From contig NZ_FPAS01000001.1 in NCBI RefSeq assembly GCF_900116425.1, positions 620,001-684,000 of the forward strand: 64,000 bases of DNA, read 5' to 3'. The position numbers and the translations under genes are program-made. Shown piece after piece: positions 8,258 to 16,707 of this stretch; the first letter of the stretch is position 1, and each line of letters opens with the position of its first letter. Source of the DNA: Lishizhenia tianjinensis. Its GTDB lineage: Bacteria > Bacteroidota > Bacteroidia > Flavobacteriales_D > Crocinitomicaceae. Under the pieces are notes generated by a model, which did no database searches, was not told where the DNA came from, and saw only the letters and a list, made by a program, of their open reading frames with translations.

Positions 8258-9151
8258 TTAGGCTTGGGTTAATTGAATAAATTGCTCTTCTAAACTTTCC
8301 TTCTTAAATACTAAATGTGAAAGACTTACACCATTTTGCATTAAGTAATAATTTAAACTAGATGGCGTAATGATATCTTTGAAAAACACACGGTACAATC
8401 CATCTGTTTCTGTTATTTTATCGAAAGCGTTATGCAGTTTCAAATGCTTAATCATTTCTTCTGCATCGTCCGCTTTCAATTCAAAAAATCCATTGGAAGC
8501 GATCAACTCATCTACTTTTCCGTTGTAGAGCATTTTACCCTTTTGCAAGATCAAAACGTGCGTACACACCTTCTCTACTTCATCTAATAAATGCGAGGCC
8601 AAAATCACGGTTGTTCCGCTCTTGGCGATGTCTTTGATCAATTGTCTAATCTGCAAAATACCCTGCGGATCAAAACCATTGGTAGGCTCATCGAGAATCA
8701 AAACATCTGGGTCGTTTAACAAAGCCGAAGCTATGGCCAAACGCTGTTTCATTCCCAAAGAAAAGGTTTTAAAGGCATCGTGCTGCCTATCTCCTAGTCC
8801 TACTAAAGTCAGCTTATCAGAGATATTTGTGGTGTCAATTTGCTTAATCTTACAGACCAATTCCAAATTCTTATAGGCACTCATGTAGCTATAAAAATTA
8901 GGGCGTTCTATCAAGGCTCCTATGCGTTTTAAGGCCGCTTGTGATGAGCTTTTCCCATCAAACCAGCTAAAACTACCTTCCGTGGGGTTTATCACGTTGA
9001 GTAACATACCTAAAGTGGTAGATTTTCCACTTCCGTTCGGACCTAAGAGTCCGTAAACAGCGCCTTTCTCTATGCTTAAATCAATGTGATCTACAGCGGT
9101 GAGTCGCCTATATTTTTTGGTGAGACCTTTGACCTCTAATACACTTTCCAT
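8258..9151 (-). CDS. ABC transporter ATP-binding protein
   Basis: 297-aa ATPase of the BcrA/NatA-like class: Walker A GPNGSGKST at residues 37-45, signature SLGMKQRLAIASALL from 131, Walker B LILDEPTNGFDP from 151 and the H-loop ASHLLDEVE. The C-terminal 80 residues are the extension common to ABC-2 exporter ATPases. It should power the permease encoded immediately downstream (3-bp gap). Probable role: export of a toxic compound or lipid-linked molecule; substrate unknown. The pair has its own upstream region next to the 138-bp inverted-repeat element. Confidence 0.92.
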   Translation of the reverse strand: MESVLEVKGLTKKYRRLTAVDHIDLSIEKGAVYGLLGPNGSGKSTTLGMLLNVINPTEGSFSWFDGKSSSQAALKRIGALIERPNFYSYMSAYKNLELVCKIKQIDTTNISDKLTLVGLGDRQHDAFKTFSLGMKQRLAIASALLNDPDVLILDEPTNGFDPQGILQIRQLIKDIAKSGTTVILASHLLDEVEKVCTHVLILQKGKMLYNGKVDELIASNGFFELKADDAEEMIKHLKLHNAFDKITETDGLYRVFFKDIITPSSLNYYLMQNGVSLSHLVFKKESLEEQFIQLTQA

Positions 9152-9234
9152 AGTAGATAAAGTTTGGATAGCCTGAAAGTAACAAAATCTGGGTAATGAA
9201 TTTTTGACTTTTTATAAGTGGTGATTTTTAGGGG

Positions 9235-9372
9235 CAAATAGCCGCGCTATCCTTACAAGCCCATTTCTGGTGACCAGCTTGTACTAAGGCTCATCAAGCT
9301 TCCGCTGGTCGCTCGTTTAGCCCAAGTACACCAACACCCCAGTGCATGTGCTTTTCATCCTATCGCTATTTG
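9235..9372. repeat. 138-bp inverted-repeat-bounded intergenic element
   Basis: This fills most of the 312-bp gap between the ABC ATPase and the heme operon. Its ends are a perfect 8-bp inverted repeat, CAAATAGC at 9235-9242 and GCTATTTG at 9365-9372. The interior is distinctly more GC-rich than its surroundings and contains a second fold-back, GACCAGCTTG pairing with CAAGCT and GCTGGTC about 20 bases later. No open frame is supported. It looks like a REP- or MITE-type palindromic repeat, or a structured RNA; neither can be proved from one copy. Confidence 0.55.
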
Positions 9373-9422
9373 ATTTGACTCTAGCTTAAGCTTTAGGTTT
9401 TATGTAAAAGTATAGAAAATCA

Positions 9423-9451
9423 AAGGCGCCAAATCTAAGATTCAGCGCCTT
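9423..9451 (-). terminator. Terminator of the heme operon
   Basis: AAGGCGC (9423-9429) pairs with GCGCCTT (9445-9451) around a 15-base loop. Read on the - strand it follows the stop of the last heme-operon gene by 12 bases and is followed by a T-rich stretch (TTTGATTTT). Confidence 0.7.
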
Positions 9452-9463
9452 CTACCTCAGAAT

Positions 9464-10414
9464 TCAGAAAGCCCTTATTTCGAAACTTGGTGTTCCCTTT
9501 TCGCCCAGTTCGTTATAAAAACCAACAAAGGAGAGGTAGCGGTACTTGCCGTCCATGCATTTCAAAACGTAGGCATTTCCTTCTTCAAGAACATATGCGG
9601 AAGTTCCAAAATCAAAGGACTTCCAATCATAACCTATTGCATCTCTATTTACGGTATAGTTGAGGAGTTGTACACTGTTTAAATCTAATTCTTCAAACTT
9701 CTGACCTGTAACATTGGCCACTTCAACTCCAAAAGGATTCAGCAATACTCCGGTTACTAAATACGGAGTATGGCCTTCTAGAATATCTGTGTATTGGGTA
9801 AATTTTATATCCCAATCTTCCTTAATAGGAACATTTTCAAGTGACTTTTGTTCTAAAATTGAAAAATCTTGAATTCCAGCACTTTCATTATGTAAAACTA
9901 ATAAATCACTACCAAAGGTTGCATCTGGTAACGAAAACTTAACATTAAAACCATCTGTTACTTCTTGAAATTCAACCTTGTAAAAACCTAAAGCGCTTCC
10001 AGTAGCTGATTTTCCCATGTCTACCATGTATAGTTTTGAAAGGTCCAAATCAATTACCGTTGAGTCAAAAAATGTAGCAACTCTATCAACCTCAAACTTA
10101 TTTTCATCAGGTATGTAGCTCTCTTCAAAACTTCCAAACAAAGGGTAAGCCCTCATGTATTTGGCAGAATTCAAACGAATCAAAGTTGTATCTCCAACAT
10201 GGATCAATCTAAAATCGTGGTTAAACCTACTGTTACTGGCTACCACCTCTTGTTTTACCAAACTGTAAAAAAGTTGAGTTTCATAGGTTTCGCCCATTTC
10301 CACATTATCTATACTCAAACTACCATCTGCCTTGTAAACCACAGGCAGCTCTTCTTTTTCGCAAGCTGTTAAAATAACTGCAGCTAAACAAAGGATACAA
10401 CAAAATATTCTCAT
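9464..10414 (-). CDS. HmuY-like heme-binding lipoprotein
   Basis: 316-aa lipoprotein (lipobox LTAC before EKEE) that I assign to the HmuY family from the order of its conserved segments: EDWDIKFTQY in the middle, AIGYDWKSFDF later, and the final strand region AYVLKCMDGKYRYLSF followed by GTPSFEIRAF. HmuY of Porphyromonas gingivalis is a surface hemophore that passes heme to its TonB receptor. The gene is last in the heme operon and its ATG overlaps the stop of the TonB receptor gene by 4 bp. The same IGYDWKSF motif is in the T9SS-tailed protein that begins the operon, so the operon carries two paralogues. The heme ligands cannot be identified by eye. Confidence 0.8.
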   Translation of the reverse strand: MRIFCCILCLAAVILTACEKEELPVVYKADGSLSIDNVEMGETYETQLFYSLVKQEVVASNSRFNHDFRLIHVGDTTLIRLNSAKYMRAYPLFGSFEESYIPDENKFEVDRVATFFDSTVIDLDLSKLYMVDMGKSATGSALGFYKVEFQEVTDGFNVKFSLPDATFGSDLLVLHNESAGIQDFSILEQKSLENVPIKEDWDIKFTQYTDILEGHTPYLVTGVLLNPFGVEVANVTGQKFEELDLNSVQLLNYTVNRDAIGYDWKSFDFGTSAYVLEEGNAYVLKCMDGKYRYLSFVGFYNELGEKGTPSFEIRAF

Positions 10415-12645
10415 GGTTTACTGAATTTATAATTGAAAGAAAGAAAGACTTGTCTACCCGTGGCTAAGTTTAGACTACCCGTAGAAGCATTATGTGCTTG
10501 ACCTGTATTTAAGCTTCCTATAACCTGTCGTTGCGTGTTGTTAAACACGTTGTTAACCCCTGCACTCACCATTAATTTCTTATGAATAAAACTCTTGTTC
10601 ACCGAAAAATCGGCATTGAAATAAGGGGCCAAAGTAGAGCGCTCCACACCTGCTTCTGTAATCAATAAATTGCCTTGTTCAAATACATAATTACTTCTGA
10701 AAACAAAGCCCCAATTCCCTTTTACAAAATTGTAAGTTCCATTAAAAGCTAGATCTGCACTATTAATTTCTTCACTTATACTTCCTGAGAGTTTTGAAAG
10801 GGTGTAACTCCCTCCAAGGCGTAATCCCAATTGTTTTCGGGTATAATTCAGCATAAATGAGGCAGAATTCACATCGGCCTTATCTGTATTCAAATAGGTG
10901 TAAGTTGTAGTTCCCTCCAACAAACCCAATACTATTTGATGATGTATAGCATTGTACCTGTAACTGGCATCCACACTCCATCTTTTCTTCTTATCCAAAT
11001 CTGCTTTCAATAAGAATTGAAGGTTATCCGCGCGTTCACTTTTCAAATCAGGATTCCCTTGTATATTGTGGTTAATATCAACAAAGTCAAAATACAGTTC
11101 TTTAACGTTAGGTGCTCTATAGCCTTTGGAATAGGTGGCAATTAAATTCAACCTATCCTTTCCAAAACTTTTAGCTAGACTCAGTTTAGGTACGGGCTGC
11201 ATCACAAAAGAAGAATTATACCCATAGCGAAGTGAAGCCAAAACATGCATCTTCCAGGACTTTATTTCATACTGTCCATTTACAAAAGCATCCGCACTTA
11301 AAATAAACTTACTTCCTTCCTCTATTCTTCCTCCAAAATAATACTCCAAATACTCGTGAACCCCCATTTTCATCTTCCATCGTTTTAAGTCCAAATGATA
11401 AATTCCACGAAACATTTGTGCATGTATGCTACTGGTATCTTGGGTATTATTCACTCCATCAGGCAACAATTCCTGGGTTAATTCTGTTAAATCTTTCAAA
11501 TAGCTCTCCTTGCGACGTTCGTAAAAATTATAAGCCAACAAAGCCTGTAAATAACCCTTTTTAACAGGTATAATGCTTTGGTTACTCAACCCTAAGCGAG
11601 TTGTTTTATAGCGCTCGTCTATGGCTTGAAGTTGATAAGGCGCTATAGGTAATCCTCGGTTTAAGATATCATCGAAGTAACTATTCAATTTCAAGGTATT
11701 TTTAAGTCGTTTAGATTTATAACTCCAAGAAAGATCCCCGAAATAAACTTCTTTTGGTTTCCAGACATGAATTCTGTTTTCATCCGCTAACTGGGCTTGA
11801 GGAAACATGGTGTAAGTATCGTTCGGACTCCATCCATCAAAGTAATTTCTTCCCAAAGCCACAGAAACACGCTGCTTTTTAAAGGCGAAATGGCTGTAAA
11901 AATCAACATTATAATTTCCGGAACTTTCGTAATAAGCACTCAGTTGACCGCTGATACGCTTTGTAGTCGCACCCGAGGTAATCAAATTTATTGTACCTGC
12001 TTGAGCATTGTTTCCATATATGTCGGAGAGGTCTCCAATGAAGATCTCTATTTTTTCTACGTTATTTAAAAGGATTTGACTCGGGTCTATGTTCCCGTTC
12101 AACCTTCCGATTACAGGAACTCCATCTATAAGAATTTGTACATTTTCTCCTGATTGCCCCGCCAAACGTATGCTTTGTCCTAAAACAGGATCGTTGCTTA
12201 TGCTAATATTGGGCTGACTCTCGAGAACGTCTGTCAAGGTCTGAGATCCTGTCTTCTCTATAAAATCCTTTTCAATAATGGTCAAACTGTTTTTCGCTTT
12301 ATCCAAAGGAATTTCATCCATTTTAGCGTAAACATTTGCACCCTCCAAAAGCTGAACATTGGTGAGGTAAATTATATGGGTGGTTTTAAGTTGAAAAAGC
12401 GTGTCGAGTTGATAGCGTTCGAAATCATTGATACGTATATGTATGCTATCTCCTACTTTCCAGACATCACTTAAAAGAAGCTGTCCCTCTCCGTTGCACC
12501 TATATTCTTGGGTGAAATTTCTTTGAGAACTATGGCATAGTACATTTAAATCAGACAAGTCATCTTCGGCAATGAAATGAAGACGAACTTGTCCCAAAAT
12601 TACAAAGGGCAATACAACAAGGAGAAGGACAACAAATCTTTTCAT
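10411..12645 (-). CDS. TonB-dependent outer-membrane heme receptor
   Basis: About 744 aa. I chose the ATG at 12645 (MKRFVVLLLVVLPFVILG, then Q) over an ATG three codons upstream and a TTG at 12657. After a short N-terminal beta domain there is a plug (residues about 120-225, including VQILIDGVPV and EIFIGDLSDIYG) and a beta barrel ending in an aromatic-rich strand. Within the barrel, YRAP (about 509), a His (about 526) and NPDL (about 531) reproduce the FRAP-His-NPNL signature of heme receptors such as HemR. With the HmuY-like partner downstream it should import heme across the outer membrane using TonB energy. Confidence 0.9.
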   Translation of the reverse strand: MKRFVVLLLVVLPFVILGQVRLHFIAEDDLSDLNVLCHSSQRNFTQEYRCNGEGQLLLSDVWKVGDSIHIRINDFERYQLDTLFQLKTTHIIYLTNVQLLEGANVYAKMDEIPLDKAKNSLTIIEKDFIEKTGSQTLTDVLESQPNISISNDPVLGQSIRLAGQSGENVQILIDGVPVIGRLNGNIDPSQILLNNVEKIEIFIGDLSDIYGNNAQAGTINLITSGATTKRISGQLSAYYESSGNYNVDFYSHFAFKKQRVSVALGRNYFDGWSPNDTYTMFPQAQLADENRIHVWKPKEVYFGDLSWSYKSKRLKNTLKLNSYFDDILNRGLPIAPYQLQAIDERYKTTRLGLSNQSIIPVKKGYLQALLAYNFYERRKESYLKDLTELTQELLPDGVNNTQDTSSIHAQMFRGIYHLDLKRWKMKMGVHEYLEYYFGGRIEEGSKFILSADAFVNGQYEIKSWKMHVLASLRYGYNSSFVMQPVPKLSLAKSFGKDRLNLIATYSKGYRAPNVKELYFDFVDINHNIQGNPDLKSERADNLQFLLKADLDKKKRWSVDASYRYNAIHHQIVLGLLEGTTTYTYLNTDKADVNSASFMLNYTRKQLGLRLGGSYTLSKLSGSISEEINSADLAFNGTYNFVKGNWGFVFRSNYVFEQGNLLITEAGVERSTLAPYFNADFSVNKSFIHKKLMVSAGVNNVFNNTQRQVIGSLNTGQAHNASTGSLNLATGRQVFLSFNYKFSKP

Positions 12646-12657
12646 AATTGGCATCAA

Positions 12658-12981
12658 CTATTTTGAAACAAGGATATTCCCTACTTCTATCATCAATAAA
12701 CTAAACTCCAACAATTCAATAGATTGCACGATTTCATCTTTACTTAAACTTAAAGACATGTGTGCCGCGTTCAAGGCAAAGTTTACACGCGTTTGCTGAT
12801 GATATTTTTTACAATTTGAATGCTTAAAACATGAAGACAGCGTATCTTGAAAAGCGTAAATCAATTCCCTCATTTGTTTAGAAGAAAGGGGTAAAATTAC
12901 CGTACCTAAACGCAGAGAATATTTATCACAACATTCACATTTGGCCAGAGAACCTATGCTATTTTCATGTATTAAAATCAT
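12658..12981 (-). CDS. Small Cys-rich protein of the heme operon (DUF6686-like)
   Basis: 107 aa from the ATG at 12981; an upstream in-frame start at 13041 would overlap hemS by 64 bases, whereas 12981 gives the usual 4-bp ATGA overlap. It is cytosolic (no signal peptide) with a Cys cluster CECC (Cys15, 17, 18) and further Cys51 and Cys57, then HSNCKKYHQQT and a helical C-terminus. I recall this pattern as DUF6686, a family without known function. Its position between the heme-handling enzyme and the receptor suggests metal, heme or redox work, but that is inference from context only. Confidence 0.7.
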   Translation of the reverse strand: MILIHENSIGSLAKCECCDKYSLRLGTVILPLSSKQMRELIYAFQDTLSSCFKHSNCKKYHQQTRVNFALNAAHMSLSLSKDEIVQSIELLEFSLLMIEVGNILVSK

Positions 12982-14042
12982 AGTGCAACGGTTGTGTTTA
13001 AAGCGTGTTTGTGTGCTAAGTTTTCGCATAAGGTTTTCCAAGTATCCAATTCCGGTATGCCTGGCTTACGTTTTCCAAAAAATTGCACCAACATCTCACC
13101 TTGAGCATTGAAACACTCTATGGCGTGCACTGCTCCATCTTCAGTGGGCTTTTTCACCATCCAAGCTTGTGCTACATCTTCTAACTTAAGGTGTAAGTTA
13201 AATGCAAGATCTAACACGTTAATCCATGGTCCGTGCCATACAATCTTCTTGGCTTTCCCGGTATGAATTTGAATCATTCCTGAGTTTCCAACAAAACACA
13301 TGATTTCCATGTCCGTAGCACTCACTTCATTTAACATGCTTTCTACTACTTTGTTATCCACAGGGAAAGCATGACCTTCAGGTGCGTATTCCAAGGCACT
13401 TGTGCGGGCCAAGTTGAATTTCTTCAACATTCCAAAAAACTGGTGGGTATCGGTTAAGTTTAACCAAGTGGTTTTAAACTCCTGAGCTTCAGTGTCATTT
13501 AAATGCGAGCGTTCAGTAGATGGTTTTACCTCTGGTTTCGCTTCTACCTCTACCGTATCAAGGTTTGCGAAATTCAACTTTTGCTTTAGTGCTTCGTAGG
13601 CTTCAATTACTGACTTATTTGACAGATAAACCTTGTGTAAAGCTTCCCCGTATTTGTTAAAGAATTGTATCGATTTTCTATCACTCTCCTTGTTTTCAAC
13701 CACCAAGAAGTATTTCCAAGTACCAGGAAATATCCTTAAATCGATATCGGGATTGGCAAATAAAATATGATGTTTACTAAAGAATGGTTTTTCATACACC
13801 CCTTTTCTTTCATGCACTGTACTGTCATTTCTGGTCAAGGCCATCACCTCTCCCAGAGATTCAATGCCTTTAAAAACAGTTTCTAAATCATCTGCAATTG
13901 GCAGTACATGATCATCTACTTGCGTTAATAACAATTCTAATTCAGAAACACCTAAAGCATCTGCAGCATTTCTAATTCTTGACTTAGGATTGTTGGTTTT
14001 GTAATCCAAGTACAAGTCTGTTAATTCATTTCTATCTAACAT
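12978..14042 (-). CDS. hemS: HemS/HmuS-family heme-handling protein
   Basis: 354 aa, the usual length for HemS/ChuS proteins, which consist of two structural repeats. Characteristic parts are the N-terminal helix pattern LYLDYKTNNPKSRIRNAADA with a following LGVSELELL, the VFFNKYGEALHKVYL-like segment (here IQFFNKYGEALHKVYL) and the second-repeat motif MCFVGNSGMIQIHTGKAKKI, with the nearby HGPW. Family members bind heme in the cytosol and store, traffic or degrade it. Translationally coupled: 11-bp overlap with the upstream ATPase gene and 4-bp overlap with the downstream small Cys-rich gene. Confidence 0.9.
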   Translation of the reverse strand: MLDRNELTDLYLDYKTNNPKSRIRNAADALGVSELELLLTQVDDHVLPIADDLETVFKGIESLGEVMALTRNDSTVHERKGVYEKPFFSKHHILFANPDIDLRIFPGTWKYFLVVENKESDRKSIQFFNKYGEALHKVYLSNKSVIEAYEALKQKLNFANLDTVEVEAKPEVKPSTERSHLNDTEAQEFKTTWLNLTDTHQFFGMLKKFNLARTSALEYAPEGHAFPVDNKVVESMLNEVSATDMEIMCFVGNSGMIQIHTGKAKKIVWHGPWINVLDLAFNLHLKLEDVAQAWMVKKPTEDGAVHAIECFNAQGEMLVQFFGKRKPGIPELDTWKTLCENLAHKHALNTTVAL

Positions 14043-14838
14043 ATTCGTATTGTTTTTCTAATTGTAAAGTGGGCGTTAAATGTTTCAAGCCCTGTTCTCC
14101 ATATTCTCTATTGAACTCAACTCCAAATACATGGTCGAGTATTTTATTCTCCAAAACCTCTTTGGTTTCTCCCTGTAGAATAATGCGCCCTTTGTCCATC
14201 AAAAGCAAGCTATCACTCAGTTGTAAACAATCGCTCAAATTATGTAGCACGCAAACTATGGTGAGTCCTTGGGCCCTTAAATCCTTCATCCTTTCGTATA
14301 AGAACAGTGTATTTTTAATGTCTAGAGCACTATTGGGTTCATCCAAAAACAGTAAGGAATTGTTGGGGTTAAATTGCGGGTGAATTTGTGCCACCGCTCG
14401 GGCAAAATGTACCAACTGTTGTTCTCCTCCCGAAAGATTCAATATGCGCTTACATAAAAAGCGTTTCACCCCGCAGTATTCAGCTATATAATTTACAACC
14501 GTTTTCACCTCTTGCTTAGGGGCATAAGCACCAGCTTCAACCCCAAAGGCGATTAACTCATCCACTCTAAAATTGATGTCTATACGCGCTTTTTGCTCGC
14601 AATACGCTCTTTTAGTCGCCAAGTATTCATAGTCTAAATGCGCTATATTCTCAAGGTCGTAAAACACCTTTCCTTGAGCATCATTCAAACCTGCCAAGGC
14701 ATTGAGTAAAGAAGATTTTCCTGCTCCATTGGGACCTATGAGTCCGTGAATTTGTCCTTGGCCAAGCTCTCCAGCGAGATCGTGCAGCACTTCCCTTTTG
14801 TTATAATTCAAGATGATATCCTTAAAAGCTAAGATCAT
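14032..14838 (-). CDS. hmuV: Heme ABC transporter ATP-binding protein
   Basis: 268 aa of the FepC/HmuV class: Walker A GPNGAGKSS (35-43), signature LSGGEQQLVHFARAVAQ (from 135), Walker B LLFLDEPNSALD (from 162) and the switch His in VCVLHNLSDCLQL. The FARAVAQ sequence after the signature, followed by an inserted segment before Walker B, is typical of HmuV. It should drive heme import through the permease encoded just upstream, with which it overlaps by 4 bp (ATGA). It overlaps hemS by 11 bp on the other side. Confidence 0.92.
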   Translation of the reverse strand: MILAFKDIILNYNKREVLHDLAGELGQGQIHGLIGPNGAGKSSLLNALAGLNDAQGKVFYDLENIAHLDYEYLATKRAYCEQKARIDINFRVDELIAFGVEAGAYAPKQEVKTVVNYIAEYCGVKRFLCKRILNLSGGEQQLVHFARAVAQIHPQFNPNNSLLFLDEPNSALDIKNTLFLYERMKDLRAQGLTIVCVLHNLSDCLQLSDSLLLMDKGRIILQGETKEVLENKILDHVFGVEFNREYGEQGLKHLTPTLQLEKQYEYVR

Positions 14839-15830
14839 TTGAAAAACTTTTTAAGTATGAGGTAAATAAAAACCGGACATCCCACAATGGAGGTTACAAT
14901 ACCAACTGGAATTTGCTCCGGTGCGATGAGGGTTCTCGATAAGGTATCGGCCAACACCAAAAGTATTCCTCCGGCAAAAGCAGAATAAAGCATAAGGTAT
15001 TTATGTGTTGGTCCTATCACTAGCTTTACAATGTGAGGAACAGCCAAACCTACAAAACCTATAATTCCGCAAAAGGAAACGCTAATTGCAGTAACCAAAC
15101 TCACCAGAATAAGGGTTTGCATTTTTATTCTTTTTGGATGTAGCCCTAAGCTCTTCACGGCATGATCTCCTAGAGATAACAAAAGAATTTTCTTATGATT
15201 ACGCTGTAGAAAATACACAGCTGGAATCAACACTACACTAATCAAACTGATGATTAAATAATTTCCTCCGCCCAAATCGCCCATTGACCAAAAGGTAATG
15301 TTACGCATCTGGGTATCGTTGGATAAACTCACCAATAAGGCTACTAAGGACATAGCCAAAGCATTTACAGCTATGCCCAAAATCACTATAAAAATCACCT
15401 GATTGCCCTTGGATTTATTGAACAATGTAAAAATGAGTAAGCTCACTAAAAAGGCACCGATAAAGGCTGCCACAGGCAAAGCGTAATAATTTGTAATTAC
15501 TACCTGAGGAAGGAATAATATAAGACAGGCTACCAGAAGAATTGACCCCGAACTAATCCCAAGTATATTGGGATCAGCAAGGTCATTCTTAAATAAACTC
15601 TGCGTAGACAAACCTGCAGAAGCCAAACCAAAACCAACAATAAAGGAGAAGATAACTCGTGGTAAACGTATATTGTAGAAAACACTTCGTGCCAAAGCAT
15701 CTGTAGAAGAGAATGCAAAGACATCGGTTAATTCTACCTCAAAAACACCATTAGCAAGGGCGATGTATAAACTACTTAAAAGTACAAGTGCACCTAAACC
15801 TAATTGTGTTATTCTCTCCTTCTTGGTCAT
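14835..15830 (-). CDS. hmuU: Heme ABC transporter permease (FecCD family)
   Basis: 331 aa with about ten hydrophobic segments, the layout of BtuC/HmuU-type permeases. Recognisable family motifs are LPRVIFSFIVGFGLASAGLS near residue 54, the DPNILGISSGS-type loop after TM3, and the ATPase-contact region LGLHPKRIKMQ, then GIIGFVGLAVPHIVK and DTLSRTLIAPEQIPVGIVTS. It forms the inner-membrane channel for heme with HmuV. The gene is 3 bp downstream of hmuT and overlaps hmuV by 4 bp. Confidence 0.94.
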   Translation of the reverse strand: MTKKERITQLGLGALVLLSSLYIALANGVFEVELTDVFAFSSTDALARSVFYNIRLPRVIFSFIVGFGLASAGLSTQSLFKNDLADPNILGISSGSILLVACLILFLPQVVITNYYALPVAAFIGAFLVSLLIFTLFNKSKGNQVIFIVILGIAVNALAMSLVALLVSLSNDTQMRNITFWSMGDLGGGNYLIISLISVVLIPAVYFLQRNHKKILLLSLGDHAVKSLGLHPKRIKMQTLILVSLVTAISVSFCGIIGFVGLAVPHIVKLVIGPTHKYLMLYSAFAGGILLVLADTLSRTLIAPEQIPVGIVTSIVGCPVFIYLILKKFFK

Positions 15831-15833
15831 GTT

Positions 15834-16691
15834 TTACTGTATAGCGTTGTGTAACTCTTCCACCGCCTTTGGTAAAGAGATGGAGAAGTTGTGTAATATA
15901 TTGGCGTCCATGGTAATGAGCGCATTGTTTTTACCTGCCGTGGTTTCCATAATTCCAGGAATGGCCTTCAAACCATTGGCTTGTTCCAAACTTTTAAAAC
16001 CTGAATTGTACATCAATACAAAATCTGGATTCGCTTTTACCAGCGCTTCGGCAGTTACAGGTCTGTATTGCTCAAAATCAAAAGGATTTACCCCACCTGC
16101 CATTTGAATGATCTTCGTTTCGGCGGTTCCAGCTCCGGCCATTTGCATAGCACCCGGACCGCGGGCATAGATGAACACAACCTTAGGTGCCTTTTCCAAT
16201 TGGAAGCGGTGGGCAAAGTTTTCTTCCAATTTCAAGGCTGTAGCTTCCTCTTGTTTCCCAACAGCATTTGCAATTTGGTCTACAATTGCGTTTACAGAAT
16301 TCACGGTGTATTCTGGTTTCAATTCCAATAGTTCGACCTTCATTTCTTGAAGCTGTTGTATCAACTGCGCATTTAGCTCTCCTGTTTTGTAAATCAATAA
16401 AGTTGGATTTAAATTAAGGATAGGTTCAACGGCCATTCTAGAGGTGTGACCCAAATTCTGCGCTTGAGAGTAATTAGCAGAAGTAACATCTACCCCCACT
16501 AATTCCTGCTTAATTCCAAGTCCAAGTAAAATCTCCGTTGCTGTGCCGTTTAGGGAGATAATACGTTGTTCTTGCTGCTCAACTTCAGAGCTTAACTGCT
16601 CGGCATTTGTATTACTAATTTCTTCCGATCTATTATCTGTAGAACAAGCAAACAACAAGGCTAACGAACAAAGTGTAATGATTTTTTTCAT
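15834..16691 (-). CDS. hmuT: Periplasmic heme-binding lipoprotein
   Basis: 285 aa from the ATG at 16691 (MKKIITLCSLALLFACS; lipobox FAC). A longer frame reaches 16763, but it lacks a signal peptide there and would overlap hmuY. After a polar linker, the binding domain begins RIISLNGTATEILLGLGI, the standard start of class III (BtuF/HmuT) solute-binding proteins, and contains VFIYARGPGAMQMAG and GVNPFDFEQYRPVTAEALV, both typical of HmuT. The product should carry heme from the outer-membrane receptor to HmuUV. It begins 16 bp after the T9SS-tailed hmuY gene and ends 3 bp before hmuU. Confidence 0.92.
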   Translation of the reverse strand: MKKIITLCSLALLFACSTDNRSEEISNTNAEQLSSEVEQQEQRIISLNGTATEILLGLGIKQELVGVDVTSANYSQAQNLGHTSRMAVEPILNLNPTLLIYKTGELNAQLIQQLQEMKVELLELKPEYTVNSVNAIVDQIANAVGKQEEATALKLEENFAHRFQLEKAPKVVFIYARGPGAMQMAGAGTAETKIIQMAGGVNPFDFEQYRPVTAEALVKANPDFVLMYNSGFKSLEQANGLKAIPGIMETTAGKNNALITMDANILHNFSISLPKAVEELHNAIQ

Positions 16692-16707
16692 GCTAAAATT
16701 GATACGA

